Source: Oidiodendron maius Zn
Lineage: Eukaryota > Ascomycota > Leotiomycetes > Myxotrichaceae
Assembly (NCBI GenBank): GCA_000827325.1
Contig: KN832872.1
Location: forward strand, 2,776,096 to 2,840,095
Direction of reading: 5' to 3'
DNA length: 64,000 nucleotides
Positions 34,192-45,785 of this stretch are shown here, piece by piece. The notes beneath the pieces are model-generated. The model was not told the DNA's origin, ran no database searches, and saw nothing but the letters and a program-made list of their open reading frames with translations. Position numbers and translations under genes: made by a program. How positions within the stretch are numbered: position 1 is the first letter of the stretch; the number at the start of each line of letters is the position of its first letter.

Positions 34192-35158
34192 TTATGTACG
34201 CGTCTGCGTCTCTTCGGCTAAGAGGCCATGGCATAAGACTTCTCAGGATCGAAGGTCTTTGCAATGTCTTCTCATCGCGCGGAGATAGACCGTCATTACA
34301 GATCATTACGTGTAGTGTATCTCCAAATCATCTAGTTTAAGACTGGTGATTCCCAGATCCACAAAGCGCGACGACTGTATTTTTATTTATTGACCAATGA
34401 TAAGACATAGCCACTTGCTGCAAAATCTCGACTGCATCTTTAATATGTCCATTCACCTAAGCAAATTGGGTGAGTGTATCTTGTAACAATCGATTTGACG
34501 ATTTCCTAAGGCGTGCTCCATGTAGTTCAATCACTTTCAAGAGGACTAATCACTCAATGCATAGGCTCTGTGGGTGTATCGGTGCTGTATCACCCTCTAT
34601 ATACTTGAAGCCCTGGTGTTAGTCAATATTATCAAGTCACATTAATTGAGCTCAACTTAATCCACTGCCTAAACTAGGCTGTTCGCATTCAAATGTAAAT
34701 CGTTTATTTAGTATCAGGCTCGAGGAAACGTTACCGGAATTACGTTTATTTCAAATTTCAACAATTGTTTTCATTAGCCATCATAGCAATAGAGCGTTGA
34801 CTCATTTTACTTTTCAAGCGATGGGCAGTCCATTCCGGAAAGTAGCTTATGTTCAAGAGACTATAGTAAAATTAATTTGTCACTAGAGCTGGATCCTACT
34901 ATAAATATACTCAGACACCTGAAGCCGCATGAAAGCAATTTTGTCCACAGAAGCCATTCACCATCATCCAGTTAGATCCTTTTCCGCACAGCAATTTCTT
35001 ACATATGGTTGCAAGCTCTCTCTACTTTCACTATTTAGCATACCTTGAATCGCCTGTATAACCACAAATCGCAAGAAACTTATTAAAATGACTAGTTGGA
35101 TGTCATTATCGCTGCTGAAGTTAAGAGTTGTTTTCTCCGCTTGGAGTTCCCTTACACC
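34192..35158. other. Intergenic, no gene seen
   Basis: AT-rich non-coding DNA between the C2H2 frame and the first CmcJ/NvfI-family gene. Confidence 0.4.
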
Positions 35159-36263
35159 TCAAAATCTGTTGAATACTATCACTCGCATTTCAACGCTTTT
35201 TCGCGGCTGAGCGTCAAGTGGGGCTGAAGCGTTTATAAATGATGCGTGTGGACAGTCTCAAGTGCCGTGAGAATTAGATATCAAAACATTCAACTTGTTT
35301 CGGGGGCCACAAAAGGCTTACAGGTTAACTGCCTTTCCATTCTCGAGTCAAAAGCAACGAATAGCCAAAGCTCATTTCGCTTTTGCTTACTTAGATACCA
35401 CCAGCGCTGTTCAGAGTTGTGCTTTATTAGAAATATCTCTCCTTCCCATTTGTTAGTAATATTATCAGCCTCTAAAATGTCGCACGGCTTCACACTCCGC
35501 GGATCTAAAAGCCCTAGAGGGTTATCCTCTATGACATCAATCAAGGGTTTCCAGAGACTGATGTGTTAGTTGGTTAGTCCAACTACAAATCGTCTATGAC
35601 GTACTTAATTATGCGATAGTAGTACTCGCCCGAAAGATACTTTTCTCTCTCGACAGGGTTTAGTTGGTCTTTAACAAATCGTAGGCCCTCATTAAGGGTA
35701 TGGTCTAGTGTTACCTGAGTTATGTGTATTGCTCCCGCGGTAGAAGAATGGAGAGCCCACCTGTGTGAACGAGTGTTGCAGCACCTGTTGGTGTTGCCCG
35801 TGTCTCCGTAGCCCTGTTTCGAAGTTCATGCTTGACGGCACTTGGTTCACGGATCTAAAGATAATCATCTGTACGTGACTTATCAAATTAAATGAGTCCG
35901 GGAACACACTCGAAAGTCGGTTCGTATTGCCTTCTCTGCTTGTAGCTCGTTCTTAACAAATATAGTCATTGCCTCTATGTCTTCATCGAATTTGTCATCC
36001 TCGAACCGAGTCCCAAGCAACGTTTCGTGTATGAAATACTTAAATCCATCCTCGTCAAGTGATAGTTCGCCATTGTGATTTCTTACGTCGTGGACTTTTA
36101 CATCTGTCACCCACTCCGTTTTGATATTGGTGTGCTCCACATCAAATCCCGTTTCTAGATTGAAGATAGTAAGACGGTATGGCTTCTCCTGCTTGTAGAG
36201 ATCTAAGTCCTTAATAAATTCGAAAGAAGCGCAAAGCGAGGAGGGCGAGCCCTCGTGCAACAT
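35159..36263 (-). CDS. CmcJ/NvfI-family oxygenase-like protein, copy 1
   Basis: Five exons (36263-35910, 35854-35761, 35704-35605, 35557-35322, 35256-35159) give 293 residues. The family includes fungal AsaB-type hydroxylase/desaturases and NvfI; members act in natural-product pathways. Shared marks: VHTDHT (HxDxT, probable metal ligands) spanning exons 2/3, LWKPLIDVIEDNPLGLLDPRSV, RWWYLSKQ, FVAFDS, and the ending YCPHASF...PRKSVEMRVIVF. The acceptor for exon 3 was set at ACTAG|ACC because it restores VHTDHT, matching VHSDHT in the paralogue at 44.4-45.4 kb; a nearby CAG acceptor would not. Exons 1, 3 and 5 are 354, 100 and 98 bases, exactly as in copy 2. The start is divergent from the MFS gene. 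Confidence 0.85.
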
Positions 36264-36553
36264 GATATCTTGCTTTCAATCAGTCAAAATGCTTTCGCAT
36301 GTGAGGCCTTGGAACCAAGACCAAAGCAGAGAAAGTCATCGATTAAGTCCACAGAGCCGTCAATGGGGATGTCTCAGAAGCCATAGGGCGGCACGGGGTG
36401 GCGCTGTCTCAAGTCGACACGCTATGCGAAAGTACTGTGCATGAAAGTACATAAAAAGCAACTTGCATGCATGAGTCAGATGGGGTAGTTTACTAATTAA
36501 AGCTCCCTGAGAGCCACTTTGTCCAACTCCAGCCACAAATTGCCACAGAAAAA
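36264..36553. promoter_or_regulatory. Shared divergent promoter: oxygenase copy 1 and MFS carrier
   Basis: Only 290 bases lie between the outward-facing start codons, so regulation is likely to be common to both genes. No operator was recognised. Confidence 0.5.
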
Positions 36554-38510
36554 ATGCCGCCAGCAATACCGCCCACAAACGATGGTACCGACGGCAGGTC
36601 TCAGCAACGGCAGTGCTGCTATCGCCGTCGATTATACATTTCTTGCCTTATGTTTGTGGTATCCACGAATTTCGCAACAAGGATCGCAACTCCGCCATTA
36701 TATCGCTTGGTGGAACTTACCATATGCCGTGCCTATTACCAGACCAACAATCCCTCTGTAATCGGGCGCACAGGTGACGTTGAAGAAGAACTCTGCAAAC
36801 TGAATGTTATACAAGAAAAGCTAGCCTATTTAATGGGAGTTGTGGAGACTATCAGAATTGTCTGTGGTAAGAAAGAACTGGTCCTTGACTTCGTCACCAC
36901 TATTTATCTCTCTCAGCATTTACTGACTTAGGCTTTTCTGAAAATAGCTCTCGTTGTAACAGTCCCCTTTGGAATGGTGTCTGATAGGTATGGACGCAAA
37001 ATTGTCTTGTACTTAAACGTAGGTACAACAATATTATACTTCGGCTGGATCATGGCTGTTGGTTAGTCTGCGAGCTCTGGTGTGAGAAATGTCTTGTATA
37101 CTAATATTAGTATAGGGTATTGGCATGATACACTACCAGTTGAATATATTTTCTATCCGGGCTCACTTACCTTCTTGGCGGAGGCGACAGCATCGCTTTT
37201 GCAAGTCTTTTCGCTGCCGTCACGGATTTCATCTCCAACGATATAGAAAGGTAATTTTTTACACGTATTGTTGAAAATTCCTTGGTAAAAATTTAATGCG
37301 AGGCAGAACTACACTCTTTGCGCACCTTAATACAGCAAACTATGTTACGATGTTTCTTAGCACTTCCGCTGCCGCGGGAGCAATGACGATCTATCTTTGG
37401 CTTCCATTGTGGATAGGAATGTTCGCCCTTCTGATTAGTTTCGTCTCAATCTACACACTCCCTGTATCTAATTACGCAGATAACTATGCAGCTGTTCCGG
37501 ATTTGGATTCCGAAAACCTCCCAGCTCCGGCGGAGGAAGATGTTCTTATTACTCACAGTACTCTTGAAAATGGCCAGCGTAGAAGCTATAGAATCAGGGC
37601 GGCCGCTAATACGGAAGAATCCTTCGGCGCAGCACTTTCCAGGAAAGCCGTACACCAAACACGCGTGATGATCAGATGTCTCAGAAACTTCTCAAAATAT
37701 CCGAAAATTTTCAAGCTCTGTCTTGTGGTCTTTTTAGTTACTACGCTAGCTAAAGAGAGCATTGATATTCTTCTCCAGTATGTCTCAAAAAGATACCATG
37801 TCTCTATTGCAAAAGTATGTTTTCCCTTCCTGTTATATGATAAAACGCTCTAAATGCTTTGCTAGGCCGCAATTCTTTTTACAATCAAAGCTGCTGTCAG
37901 CGTACTGTTGTACACAGTTTTCGTTCCCTTTGCGTTAAACTTTTTTGTATTTCGTTTGGGTCATGAAAATGTAACGGCGAATCTTTATTGCGCCAGATTG
38001 AGTATCGGGTTCCTCTTCGCAGGAGCATTAGCAATCGCCTTGGCAACTACCGTGTTTTGGGCTATTGCAGGCAAGTCCAATCCTGATGGATTTAATCTAA
38101 CAGTCTTTGGCCGTTAACCAGATACTATAGCAATGATTATTTATACAATGGGTTCGGCTCTGTTCCTTTTCATGCTCTCTCTAGCAAAGTCGACTTTTAC
38201 ACCATTATGGCTGAATATAGATCATGGCATGCAGCCTGTAGTCAGCGAGGGCGAACAAAATGGATATTTGTACAGCATTATCGGCGTAATGGAATCAGTT
38301 GGATCTGTTATTGGTAGGCCATTGATTATGATGTTATGGATATGGGGGATGGAAATTGGTGATATGGGTGTGGGACTGCCGTTCTTTGTTAGCGCTGTAA
38401 GTATTTCGATTCTTTGTGTCTGGTCATATTCCATGCCCAAGCTGAATAGCAATTCAGGGTGCATATCTGACTATTTCTGTGGCACTGTGGCAGATGAAGC
38501 CATAAGCTGA
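36554..38510 (+). CDS. Major facilitator superfamily transporter
   Basis: About six exons and roughly 540 residues. The N-terminus contains the family segment TICRAYYQTNNPSVIG...EEELCKLNVIQEKLAYLMG found in fungal MFS carriers related to drug and metabolite exporters. Motif A is GMVSDRYGRK. Further helices follow (FLGGGDSIAFASLFAAVTD, MFLSTSAAAGAMTIYLWLPLWIG, then a long cytosolic loop and about six C-terminal helices). The intron at 38071-38121 uses a GC donor (GCAG|GCAAGT). GC splicing gives WAIADTIAMIIYTMG, while reading through hits a stop and the nearby GT gives a non-hydrophobic frame. Sharing a promoter with an oxygenase suggests it moves a product or substrate of that enzyme, which is an inference. 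Confidence 0.85.
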
Positions 38511-38728
38511 CTATGAAATGGCTGTGGTGCGGCAACAATAAGCTTAAAATTATATGCACAACTAAATATAAATCCACTTGCTTTCCTCAATTTTATTGCT
38601 AGGAAATTAAGCAAAATCGTTTACATGAAGAGTCTCGTTAGGTCATTCTCACCTAGTTATGTGTTATTGCAAGCTGCCTAATTCTAGAACAGCTATTGCA
38701 AATGTGGCCTTTCTAGCGATTGTTTCTT
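38511..38728. other. Short convergent intergenic region
   Basis: The 3' flanks of the MFS carrier and the amidase. Nothing else was seen. Confidence 0.35.
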
Positions 38729-41005
38729 TCACATCATGCTCTCCTTCTCCATCCTGCATTTTCCCGTCAGGTCTTTTATAAGTCGAGGTGGCACTTGCCG
38801 CTTCGGGAAGACAGCCTCAAAGGCGCTCATGAATTGAAGTAGCAAACCGTCATCCCCTGCCCTAGCCAATACTGCCAATCCATAAGGTTTGCTATTATAG
38901 TCCAGATAGCCCAACGGTATTGTCCCTATTGGAAAGCCTGTCTAAGGTAAGTAAATATAGGAAATAATTGTACGTTAGAGATTATACCAGACACTGAAGT
39001 TAAACTGCAGATCCTGGAATCTGTTGGAATAGCAATAATATCTATATCATGGTCCTCGAAGACTTTTCCTAGATTTGCCGTTACCTTCTTGAAGTGCGAT
39101 TTCACTGCTTCATAATCTTCTCTAGATGGCACTTTGTCGCGAGCGGCTATCAAACGAGCCTGGCTAGGATATTCTACCTTTATTAGATCTGATTTAAGTT
39201 ATTAAAAACACTGTTGGATTACCTTTTGGAAGTTCGAGACTAGCATGCATTTTATTCCATGCGATAAGCTCATTAAGACTGCGAACCTCCGACTCTACAA
39301 GGTTTTTTAGGTAAGAGTCAACAAGAGGGCCGTATTCATATGCTGCAGTCCGATTAGAAACATTATCAAATAAGAGCTTAAAACTAACTAATAGTAGTAA
39401 AGAAACTAGATTTGCCCCCGAGATTAAGATCATCTGGAAGAGGAATCGAAAGTGGATATTCGATTTTAGCTGCTAGTTTTTTGATTTTGAATATCGCGTC
39501 AAGATATGACTTTTTCTATATACTTAGTTAACGGCAATGAATGACGCACAATTTAAGCCGGTTTATTACTCACCATTTGCTCTCTTACTCCTTCAATAGG
39601 ATGGGAGTAGCGATCGGGAAATCTCCAGACGTCAGGGTCCACGAAACCTAGCTTTAGGTTTCTAAAAGACTTTGTCAAGGCCTTGTGAAATTCTGAAGAG
39701 CTATCTTCGACGACCACGTCAAGCAAGTTTGCCAAGTCCGAAGATGACTTTGCTATACAACCAATTACATCAAAGCTAGTAGAGAGCTGCCAAACTCCGT
39801 CTAGGGAAATGATGTCGTGCGTTGGCTTTATGGCAAATAATGATGCACGATTTGCCGGCTGGATAGTCGACCCGTCTGTCTCCGTTCCAAGTGAAAGTGG
39901 ACTATACCCTGCAGAAACTCCTACAGCTGACCCTGTCGATGAGCCTCCTGGCATCTTTTTTGATCAGCAGTGGAGCTTGTTCTAGAAGGACTGGAATACT
40001 AACTGAAGGCCCTCCAGATCCCTGGTCATAGCGAATTCCTCCCCGTACGTATGCCGAAGTGGTTTGACCGCCAACTGCAGACCAGCCAGTAGTTATATTG
40101 TCGCCTCTAGACCAGTATTAGGGGAGTAGGATAGGATGAGCGATTGAGTATACTTCATTTGACAGAATTCCTATGCTAGCTGTTAGGTTTAAAGTACATG
40201 TCTATGGGGTGGGTCATGCCTACCGTGAGGTTTGCTTTACCAAGAATAATCACGCCAGCGTTTCGTAACTGCTGAAATAAGACGGTGTTTGGAAATAGTA
40301 TCTTGGAGGGGCATAGCCTTACCTTTTCAATCACCCGGGCATCTCCTGGGACAATAGAGCTGATCAAAGCATGAGAGCCACAGGAGGTTTTCATTTTCAA
40401 ATCAGGATGTGTCGCGATGGCGTCCTAAGTGTATCAACATATAGCCATTGAGTGAATATATACAAGTTTGGACTTCAAACCTTGACAATAATCGTGATAC
40501 CGTGGAGTGGGCTGCGGATATTTCCTTCTGCCCGCTCGCTGTCAAGTTCTGCAGCAGTCTTCAGTAACTCATCTTCAGGCGCTGTTGAGATCATGGAATT
40601 CAAGTTCAAGCCATTACGATCCTCTTTTCGGATCTGGTCGAGCCCAGCCTTGACGAGCCGAACACTGGTGAGCTTTCCTTGTTTAAGGCAGGACTGCAAT
40701 TCCACGGCATCCATGCTCAAAAGATCCGTCGGAGAAGGAAATGCCAGATGGCCTGCACCGCAGTCCATATTTGCTGACGGCATGATGTACTCGGCTGGGA
40801 ACACACGTGCGGAAGAGTAGTGTTCCGGTGTTACAGGCTGCTGAAGATGTGTGAAAAACCGTCGTGGATGTAGGTTAGGAACAAGCCAGAAGATACTTCG
40901 AGACACTCTCATGGCCCCTTTTAAAACTGACCAGAAGCAGCGGTGAGTAGCAGGTGTGTGGAGGTCAGGCGATGCTTCGCCGGTATTAATTAGCCTTTGG
41001 GCCAT
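38729..41005 (-). CDS. Amidase-signature family protein
   Basis: A multi-exon gene of about 600 residues. The Ser-Ser-Lys triad is visible: Lys in ITIIVKDAIA (across the intron near 40480), the cis-Ser in PGGSSTGSAVG, and the nucleophile Ser in the glycine-rich stretch LGTETDGS. Other family phrases are LRNAGVIILGKANLT, GWSAVGGQTTSAYVRGG, IKPTHDIISLDGVW and the C-terminal GFPIGTIPLGYLDYNSKPYGLAVL. An intron about 60 bp long removes the stretch between GGPS and MPGGSS, as family proteins read on directly. The enzyme hydrolyses an amide bond (substrate unknown). The start at 41005 gives an ~75-residue leader before the family core; a later start is possible. Confidence 0.85.
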
Positions 41006-41700
41006 TCTGATGAGGCTGCGGTTTCACTCTCTTGTCTCGGGTCAAGGATGGATGCCTGCATAAGCTGAAGCGGCGATACTTTTCGTGATCGGAAGTTTAT
41101 ATTCGGGGCATGAAATTACAAAACCCCTCAGGTAAGAATCTCGTGGCATCTCGGGGGAATGGCGATAATCTCGCGGCCGATTTTAGCTGGCACACAGACC
41201 TGCCTCGTCGACCTCAGTCGCTTACTTGGATCCGCCGGACCGAACTGTACCGGTCCCTCCGAGGCTCCACAAGAGCCGCATAAACAGCGCCTGGAGTTGT
41301 TGGCAGTGGTGGCATAGTGGTGGTGGGCCATAGGCTCCGAGAGGCGTTGAATTTGCTTCCTCCCGTGGCCTCGAGGAATAGGGACAATGCCATCGTGGCT
41401 ACGCTGGCTGGCTAGTCATTTCACTGGTCTTCATCAGATTATTTACTGCGCCCAGAAGAACACTTTGTGCCCAACGTCAGGCCAAGCATAGTCGGAGGGT
41501 GGGGCTGAAATGAGAATATGCCTTGGCTGGCGCGTTGCCAGTCGCTATGTCAAACCAAATATCGGATCTAAGCCTTCAAATATCAGGAAACAAGACAAAA
41601 AAGGGAAAGGTGTGCAGTAAGGCTGATCATCAAGACGTAGATATATGCCTTAGAAATATCCAAATACTTCTGCTCAATATGTATCTGTTGCTAATATCGA
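41006..41700. promoter_or_regulatory. Divergent intergenic region: amidase and membrane protein
   Basis: About 700 bases between outward-facing starts. It contains the probable promoters of both genes, with no further feature recognised. Confidence 0.4.
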
Positions 41701-43118
41701 ATGGAGACCGTCACGTCTAGTCTCTCGCCCTATCTACTACAAAGACGCGGAGGCCAAGTAGGGAGAAATGGCGATCAGGCAGAACACACCGTTCGAAGGC
41801 TGTACGGGGCAATATTTGCTGCTCCATCTGAGAATTTCCCATTGTCGCCAGAAATGACCACCTGGGGCAGGTTTCTGACCAGACAGATCACAGCTTTCTC
41901 ACCCAACTACTTCGAACCAATCTTGCCAGTTTTGGAGTATCTCAGAGATGGTCAGGCATCAGCATTTGAACTTTTCTTAGAGGTCTCGACGATTTTGCGA
42001 GATTCAGTTTGGCATGTCACTACAATAGATGACGTCGCCGAGACGCTCTACACCAAACGCCACGTCGCATCTGCTGAGATAAAAAGTGCCACGCAACACG
42101 AAGTTCGACAAGCAATATTCGCCGTTATTGGCCTCCTCACAATGCTGTATACGCCATCGCCAGCAATCACTGCAGGGAGCTTTACACTTCTCATTCCTGA
42201 TGGGATGAATTCGATCCGCCGCCAGGAGCCTTGTAACAAGTCTCGGAACACGCTATCTAGTTTTTTGAGGGGGTTTGGAAAGTTGATACCGCTGTCTACA
42301 ATTGAGCTTTCGGGTGAATCTATGGAACAACGCGACAAAGGGGAGCTAATAGTCTCAAAGTTAAGCTACTTCTCTTTGCGACATATCAGCGACATGCGCA
42401 TATCGTGGACCAACGATCTTAGCTCGCATTTGTTCTTCAATGAGAAGACGCATGTGCTAGTACTCTTTCGTCTTCCCTCATTTTGCTACTTTCATATCCA
42501 AAATCATGACCAGGCATCAGTTTTTCGCTAGTTAGTTGCTCTTCTCATCGCGTCTGCCAGTCTCATTCTGACATACCCTACAGTGCTGTTGAATCGCTCT
42601 GTACGCAGTTAAATATTGACTACGACGACAAAAAAGACTCATGCCGAATGTTTCTGGATGAGGTACTTCTCTCCTATCGCATAATCTTTGGTCACGAGAG
42701 CGGCTCTAGGAGGCTCTTCAAATCTACTCAGAGGAAGAAAGCCGCTGACGGAGGGATAACTGACCAATTCCTCAATCGTTTATGTGGCAGCGCAATTATT
42801 GACTCTCACGGTCCATTGGATATTCGTTTAGGCGGCTCAACTGGGGTATACAGTAAAGAGGATTTCCCAATTTTTGGGGGTCGAATGATGATTCTGCAGT
42901 CCTTTAGCACACGTCAGAGACCTAGCAAGTTATTGGAATTCTGGAGAGACCGTCGGAATCCTCTTGCCTTTCTTAACCTTTGGTCTGTAATTTTCTTCGG
43001 GATAATAACAATACTACTGTCAGCTCTTCAGCTTCTTGTAGGTGTCATTCAATTGGTGGTCGCCTATGAGCAGTTGTCGCAGGGCCAAAGTCAAAGTCCA
43101 AGTCCAAGCCATGGATAA
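41701..43118 (+). CDS. Fungal protein of unknown function with a C-terminal membrane helix
   Basis: Two exons (41701-42519 and 42561-43118; intron 41 bp, GTTTTT donor, GCCAG acceptor) give 458 residues. Choosing the GCCAG acceptor keeps the frame (DQAS|SHSDIPYSAVES). I recognise a general fungal pattern but no named function: ISWTNDLSSHLFF, VLFRLPSFC, EVLLSYRIIFGH...SRRLF, then FPIFGGRMMILQSF and FWRDRRNPLAFLNLW. This is followed by a single strongly hydrophobic segment (SVIFFGIITILLSALQLLVG) and a short polar tail. It is probably anchored in a membrane with most of the protein in the cytosol. It lies between the amidase and oxygenase copy 2. Confidence 0.7.
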
Positions 43119-44367
43119 TATAGCAATCATGTCAAGATAGGTCGTTTTTGAGTAACTAAGTACAAAACTACAAACAAAGTCGTGATCACATATTGAATAG
43201 CGACAATATTTTCCAACAAGGCAACTCTCAACCATTCGTGTTTAAAATCTGACTCCGAAATAACCATCTCCATGATTCTCTACCAGTCGTTACCCAGGTA
43301 CGGCTTCCCTCGTACATTGCCATTCATTACGGCTGTCAGTATTATTTCCCTGCTGGAGTTTCTGTGCACTTACGGCTATTATCCACCAAGAAATACATGC
43401 TGGTCCCGCTCTCTCTGGAGGTGAACCTCACCTGAGACACATCTGCCACCGTTCTGCTTCTCTAATAGCTCCTTCACCTCAAAAATATCCTTCCATGGCT
43501 GCTTTTTTGCTGCCTTGACAGCAACCCGAGCTTGGATCTGTTCACCAAAGGATGTTGGTGCAGGAGATCCTTCGAGGTGCGACCTGTCAGCCATGATCTG
43601 AAGCAATAAAGGTGTTAAATTCGATTAGTACTGGAAGAAAGGCTAGTTACACGTTTGGAGCGGGTTAGAGAAACTTCTATCCTTTATATCTAGTACCACG
43701 GCAAGAATCTATTTCCCGAAGAGCAGTTGCATCAATTCCTCTGCGGCCATCCGACTTTCCAACTCTAGCAAGGCACATTAGAAACTCGGTGCTGTGCAAC
43801 CTGAATCATGTCAAAAGACAACTGCGCCCAGAATGTATGATAGGTTGATATCGCTAGGGTAAGATCACGGTGTCAACTTGGCCGCCAAGCGGGGCGAGGA
43901 TTGAGGCTCTACAATCAAAACCGCGATGCGGTCAGACAGATGGTCGTGAAGGCTCTGCTCACGTTTCGTTGGATTTGCAAGGATGTAAAATTCAATGTCA
44001 GCTACCGTGTGAGTGAGGCAACACGGCTCTGGAGCTTATTGGCTCTCAATTTTCCCATTCACGGCTGGTACCAGTGGTTGATGGTCATATGCTCGACCTC
44101 AGAAAGGAGCATCACTCATACTAGTTCAAACATGCAGACCGAAAGATACGAACAGGGATTTAGAAGGTAACGGTGACAGGCCCGTGGTGGGTGTATGCCC
44201 GAGGCTCCAATCAGAATGCTGGCTATAAAGCGGCGAGCGGCTTAGCAGGATTTGAAATTTTTTCGCAGAGCCGCATCTCACTTTATCCAACGAATCATAA
44301 CTCCTGCTCATACCACACCGGGATTCTGTACCGCAATCTAAAGTAATACAAGGCTGATAACGGAAGG
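43119..44367. other. Intergenic between the membrane protein and oxygenase copy 2
   Basis: Mostly non-coding. Contains one small minus-strand frame listed separately. Confidence 0.4.
43379..43606 (-). CDS. Small hypothetical protein
   Basis: A 75-codon frame. An inner start gives MADRSHLEG..., a polar, Lys/Glu-rich sequence with a possible helix (QPWKDIFEVKELLEKQ). No domain, signal peptide or membrane segment was seen. It is kept only because its composition looks protein-like; it may be spurious. Confidence 0.25.
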   Translation of the reverse strand: MLQIMADRSHLEGSPAPTSFGEQIQARVAVKAAKKQPWKDIFEVKELLEKQNGGRCVSGEVHLQRERDQHVFLGG

Positions 44368-45445
44368 TCAAAGTGGTGTGAACACAAGAGTCCTGGTCTC
44401 CACACTGCGTCGCATGGGAGCACCCGGTCTTGAGTCTGGATCAATGAAAGCAGAATGTGGACAGTCTTCCACATGTCAGTTATTTCCGCGGTTTTGACGA
44501 GGCTCGACTTACAATTGAACCTGTCTTCTAGAGGACTTGAGTCGAAGCAAACAAAGACGGCAGCTTCCTCCCATGTTTGGTTGCTGAGCCAATACCATCG
44601 GTGTTTCGGATTGTACTTCAAGTTGTAGATCCTCCCGATACTGATGGGTGAGACCCGGTCTACTTCAACAAGATCTTCTTCGCTCACCGAGGATGGGTCA
44701 AGGAACGCAAGAGGGCTGTCTTCCACGATAGGATTCAGAGACCGCCAGACACTGCAGCATTAGAATGGTTAATCAGGACTCGTAATTCTTGCAAGAGGGC
44801 AAACATACTTGACTATGCGTGCTCGCCAACGACCTGACCGGTACTCGACCAATTCCTCATTAGTGAGGGTTCGTGCGATACGGTCCCATCCACCTTCTTT
44901 AGTATGATCTAGGAGTTTTTAGTCGCAATCCGGTACTTGATATTGAGCAAAAGTACCTGAATGAACAACTGAGACTGGGGGTGACGGAATAGTACGGCTC
45001 TTTGACAAAGTCTCTTCTTTCATGTAGATACGATTCTCCCGAAACTATTTGACAATCAGTAGCCGTACCACTTGAAGATCCGAATGCTTACACGTAGATC
45101 GTAGGTAATGACACGATCTGTGTTGAACATTCTCTTTATCAGAGAGTTTATCTCCTCAGCGTAAGGAGTCATCATTTCTTCCTCGGGGAGATTGATCAGG
45201 TCTGTAGGGTGCTTGATGTATGCGAATGAGTTCTCGAAGATATTGAGCTGATCTTCAGATCCGCGAAGGTCGTGAAGACTCTCTGACTCGTGCTCTTCAT
45301 ATTGAAGATTAGAAATCATTCCGTCGCAGACATTTTCCACTTGGTCAATGGCGTATGGCTTCTCAATTTCCCATAGAGGAATATTGGCGATATATTTAAA
45401 CTTCACAAGCCTAGGTGGGTCCGAGCAAAATATCGCCATATTCAC
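44368..45445 (-). CDS. CmcJ/NvfI-family oxygenase-like protein, copy 2
   Basis: Five exons (45445-45092, 45044-44957, 44908-44809, 44751-44513, 44465-44368) give 292 residues. It has the same domain and intron positions as the copy at 35.2-36.3 kb. Marks: VVHSDHT (HxDxT) across exons 2/3, VWRSLNPIVEDSPLAFLDPSSV, YNPKHRWYWLSNQT, VFVCFDSSP, and the ending YCPHSAFIDPDSRPG...RRSVETRTLVF. The predicted proteins are clearly different in sequence, so the duplication is not recent. Family members hydroxylate or desaturate small molecules, and some are Fe(II)/2-oxoglutarate enzymes. The substrate is unknown. The gene is divergent from an NB-ARC gene 340 bases away. Confidence 0.87.
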
Positions 45446-45785
45446 ATTTATTTAACGAATACACGGCGAGAGGTTGCAAATGTTAGATTCGAAGTCTTTC
45501 TCTGCTGGGCTGCAAGAATTATGCGACAATCATTTCGCTAAGGATGCCTACGCACTGACTCGAGGCCTGTAATTATGCTTTAATCTAGGCAATTTGACCC
45601 GGGGTTGGTGACTGCGCCATCATGCGCCTCTGACAGGCGGCTGTGCGTTCAAAACTGCTATGCCTGACAGCCTTCCCACTTCAACTTTTCACATGAACAC
45701 CCTCCTGCCGTCGAAGAAGGGTGGTTTGGATCTGGCTTTGCCAAAGACACCTTTCTAGAGCTTACTCTTCGTTAACCGAGTCAAG
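45446..45785. promoter_or_regulatory. Divergent promoter region: oxygenase copy 2 and NB-ARC gene
   Basis: 340 bases between outward-facing starts. No defined motif was recognised. Confidence 0.4.

Noticed and set aside
43901-44170. 89-codon plus-strand frame between the membrane protein and oxygenase copy 2
   Set aside because: No domain or splice signals, and composition like the surrounding non-coding DNA.
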